DNA from: Diphasiastrum complanatum
Taxonomy: Eukaryota > Streptophyta > Lycopodiopsida > Lycopodiales > Lycopodiaceae
Assembly (NCBI GenBank): GCA_029204225.1
Contig: CM055108.1
Coordinates: 23,532,749-23,596,748, forward strand
Length of the DNA stretch: 64,000 nucleotides
Direction: 5' to 3'
In this document: positions 62,212-64,000 of the stretch, in pieces
Layout of the letters: each line of letters starts with the position of its first letter
Position numbering within the stretch: position 1 is the stretch's first letter
Position numbers and translations under genes: made by a program
Notes under the pieces: model-generated
What the model was told of the DNA's origin: nothing
Database searches by the model: none
The model's input: only the letters and a program-made list of their open reading frames with translations

Positions 62212-64000
62212 ATTAGATCCTTTGCCCATCAGATATGGTGGATTTTGTTAAGTTTGGTAGAGTTACTTGTTCTAGTTTTCTTATTTTTCCAATTTCCAGC
62301 AAGTTTTGATTCAATTTTTTACCATTTAATCTTCATTTTTTGTGTAGTTTCTTGTTTTAGATCAGTAGATCTTTTGTTTAGCTTTCTGGAGGTACTAAAC
62401 TTTTCTGATTTGGAGCAATAATGACCAAGTTATGGCCATTTTAGTGATTTACTTCCATTTTTTATTAGTTATAGTTTTTGCAGTCTGTTTTTCTCCATTT
62501 TTGGCTAAACTTTTGGCCGAATTTTGTGACTGAAAATTTATAGGATCGTAGATCTCTGTCTTAGCTTGAATTTGAGCCAATTTGCAACCAATTTGGTTGA
62601 AAATTGAGAGAGATATGACAATTCTTGTGAAGGAGGTCTAAAACTAGTTTTTGGTGGAAATTTGGGAGAGAAGCACTTCAACTTTTCATTTTTTGAAGTT
62701 TTGCTTCTCTGTTAATTTTTTTCCTATTTCTTCATTCTGAAGTTTTCGTAGGTTCATTTAAAAAAAAAATCTGACCTAACCCTACCCTCACACAGCCCTA
62801 ACCCTACCTTCGCAAATTAGGTTAAGACAAAAGAAGCAAAAAACAAGAGAGATACTCTGGCCAAATTTAGTTAACCTAACCCTAGGGCCTAACTAAAAAA
62901 AAACCAAAAAACAAAACCTAAACCTATCTATACCCCGTACCTCCCTGTTGGCGTACCTCCTTCCTCTACGGCCTCCCGTACTCCTATCTACATCCTGACA
63001 TCTTGTCTCACGGGCTTCCCCACACCCCCTCTCTTTCTCCATCAATTTTGGCTTCCCCACCCCACCCCGGCCATACCCTCTCCCTCCATCTCACTTCGCA
63101 ACCCCCTCCCCTCCATTTCCTATTCTATCTCTCTCTTCACCCTTTTTCCCTCTCGGCTCCCTCCTTCCACGGCCCTCTCTCTCTCTCTAAAGCTCTTTGT
63201 CTCTGTCCGCGCAGCCAGCGCCATCACCCCTCATTTTTCCTGAATATTTCCTTTAAGATTCTTCTAGAATATTCTTTGGTATATACTCTACCTCACTTTC
63301 CAACTCAATGCCTCGAAAAAAAATTCACCGTTAAGTTTTAAATTTTCTACGGTTTCTTGTTATTCCACAAGCACACCAATGTTTCATGGAATCCAAACTT
63401 TGTTAAATCCAATTTGTAAATGTTTTTTAGAGGCCCCTTTCTAAGTCTGTTATTTCCCTTTCTTCGTGTAGCTGAACTTTTGCGTTTGATGTCAGAATTC
63501 AGTGATGTAAAAACGGAAATTGCTCAGCTCACTGCGCTGAGTACAATGATCATGATGTAGTCATCATTTTTTACTTTTTAATTTTTATTTTTTTTAGGAC
63601 CCCTTCTGTCTCAAGTTATTCACATTTTACGTTTTTATTCTTTGAACTGTCATATCTTCTACGTTTGACCTCGGATTTTGACGCAGTAAAAAGCAAAAGT
63701 GATCATTACGTCAAGCTTGACAAGATAGCAGTGGTATAAAAAAACCAAAATCAATTACTGAAACCCAAGTTGACATTTTGCCAAAAGCTACAGGTTACAT
63801 TCTTTGAGGACTCGGAATTTTGGGACGGTGGAGAAGCACAAATTTGTTACTAGCAAATTTGTGATTTTACCAATGAAATTTGCAATTGTTCTAAATTCTT
63901 CCCACTTCATTCAGTTTTGTGGACCCATAACCCACAGACTACCTGTCACTATACCATGGACACTGATAATGAATATATGTCCGACTATGAAAATGGGATG
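62212..64000 (+). mobile_element. Leader/internal region of the LTR retrotransposon, cut by the window edge
   Basis: AT-rich leader followed at about 62950-63240 by a CT/CCC-rich block giving Pro/Ser/His/Leu frames such as 63003-63341. No Gag motif is visible before the window ends. This insertion would lie in the ETFQO intron upstream of exon a, if the gene continues to the right. Confidence 0.5.

Overview
The window looks like nuclear DNA from a land plant with a large, repeat-filled genome. A split gene has plant-type splice sites and introns of up to 18.7 kb, and nearly everything else is remains of Ty1/copia and Ty3/gypsy LTR retrotransposons, LINEs, a CACTA transposon, a hAT-like element and long (CT)n tracts. 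Introns this long would suit a fern or a gymnosperm. The sequence itself does not settle which, and no organelle or bacterial signature is present.

The one conventional gene lies on the minus strand at 28149-61373. It encodes the C-terminal 330 residues of mitochondrial electron transfer flavoprotein:ubiquinone oxidoreductase (ETFQO). I assembled eleven exons by hand; every join keeps phase and the frame is open to a TGA stop. The 5' half of the gene must lie beyond the right edge. Two of the ten introns appear to use GC donors. One 18.7 kb intron (37743-56467) holds LINEs, a hAT-like element, gypsy fragments and an LTR of another retrotransposon.

Region by region. 1-3.3 kb: no recognised gene, one possible SINE. 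3.3-6.9 kb: 5'-truncated Ty3/gypsy pol pseudogene, its polypurine tract and LTR start, a (TC)60(AC)17 microsatellite and 32-bp repeats. 6.9-10.1 kb: right-hand part of a CACTA transposon with two divergent transposase-type genes, subterminal GACGTC-rich repeats and a CACTACAACA terminus. 10.4-22.8 kb: a copia element with paired ~680-bp LTRs whose reverse-transcriptase region is replaced by about 7.7 kb of other DNA, including a second copia on the plus strand and a third on the minus strand. 22.8-27.3 kb: four more decayed retroelement fragments. 27.4-28.1 kb: probable 3' UTR of ETFQO. 28.1-61.4 kb: ETFQO exons separated by TE-filled introns. 61.6-64 kb: 5' LTR, primer-binding site and leader of another LTR retrotransposon, probably inside an upstream ETFQO intron.

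The most notable signals are the dispersed ETFQO gene with two GC-AG introns; a hAT-like element with a perfect 8-bp target duplication whose empty site is confirmed by a paralogous LINE; related sequences whose ends carry different short palindromes; a shared LINE 5' module of CT tract plus hairpin; and two places where pol, an LTR or LTR-like spacer, and gag occur in tandem order. I found no CRISPR array, rRNA or convincing tRNA gene.
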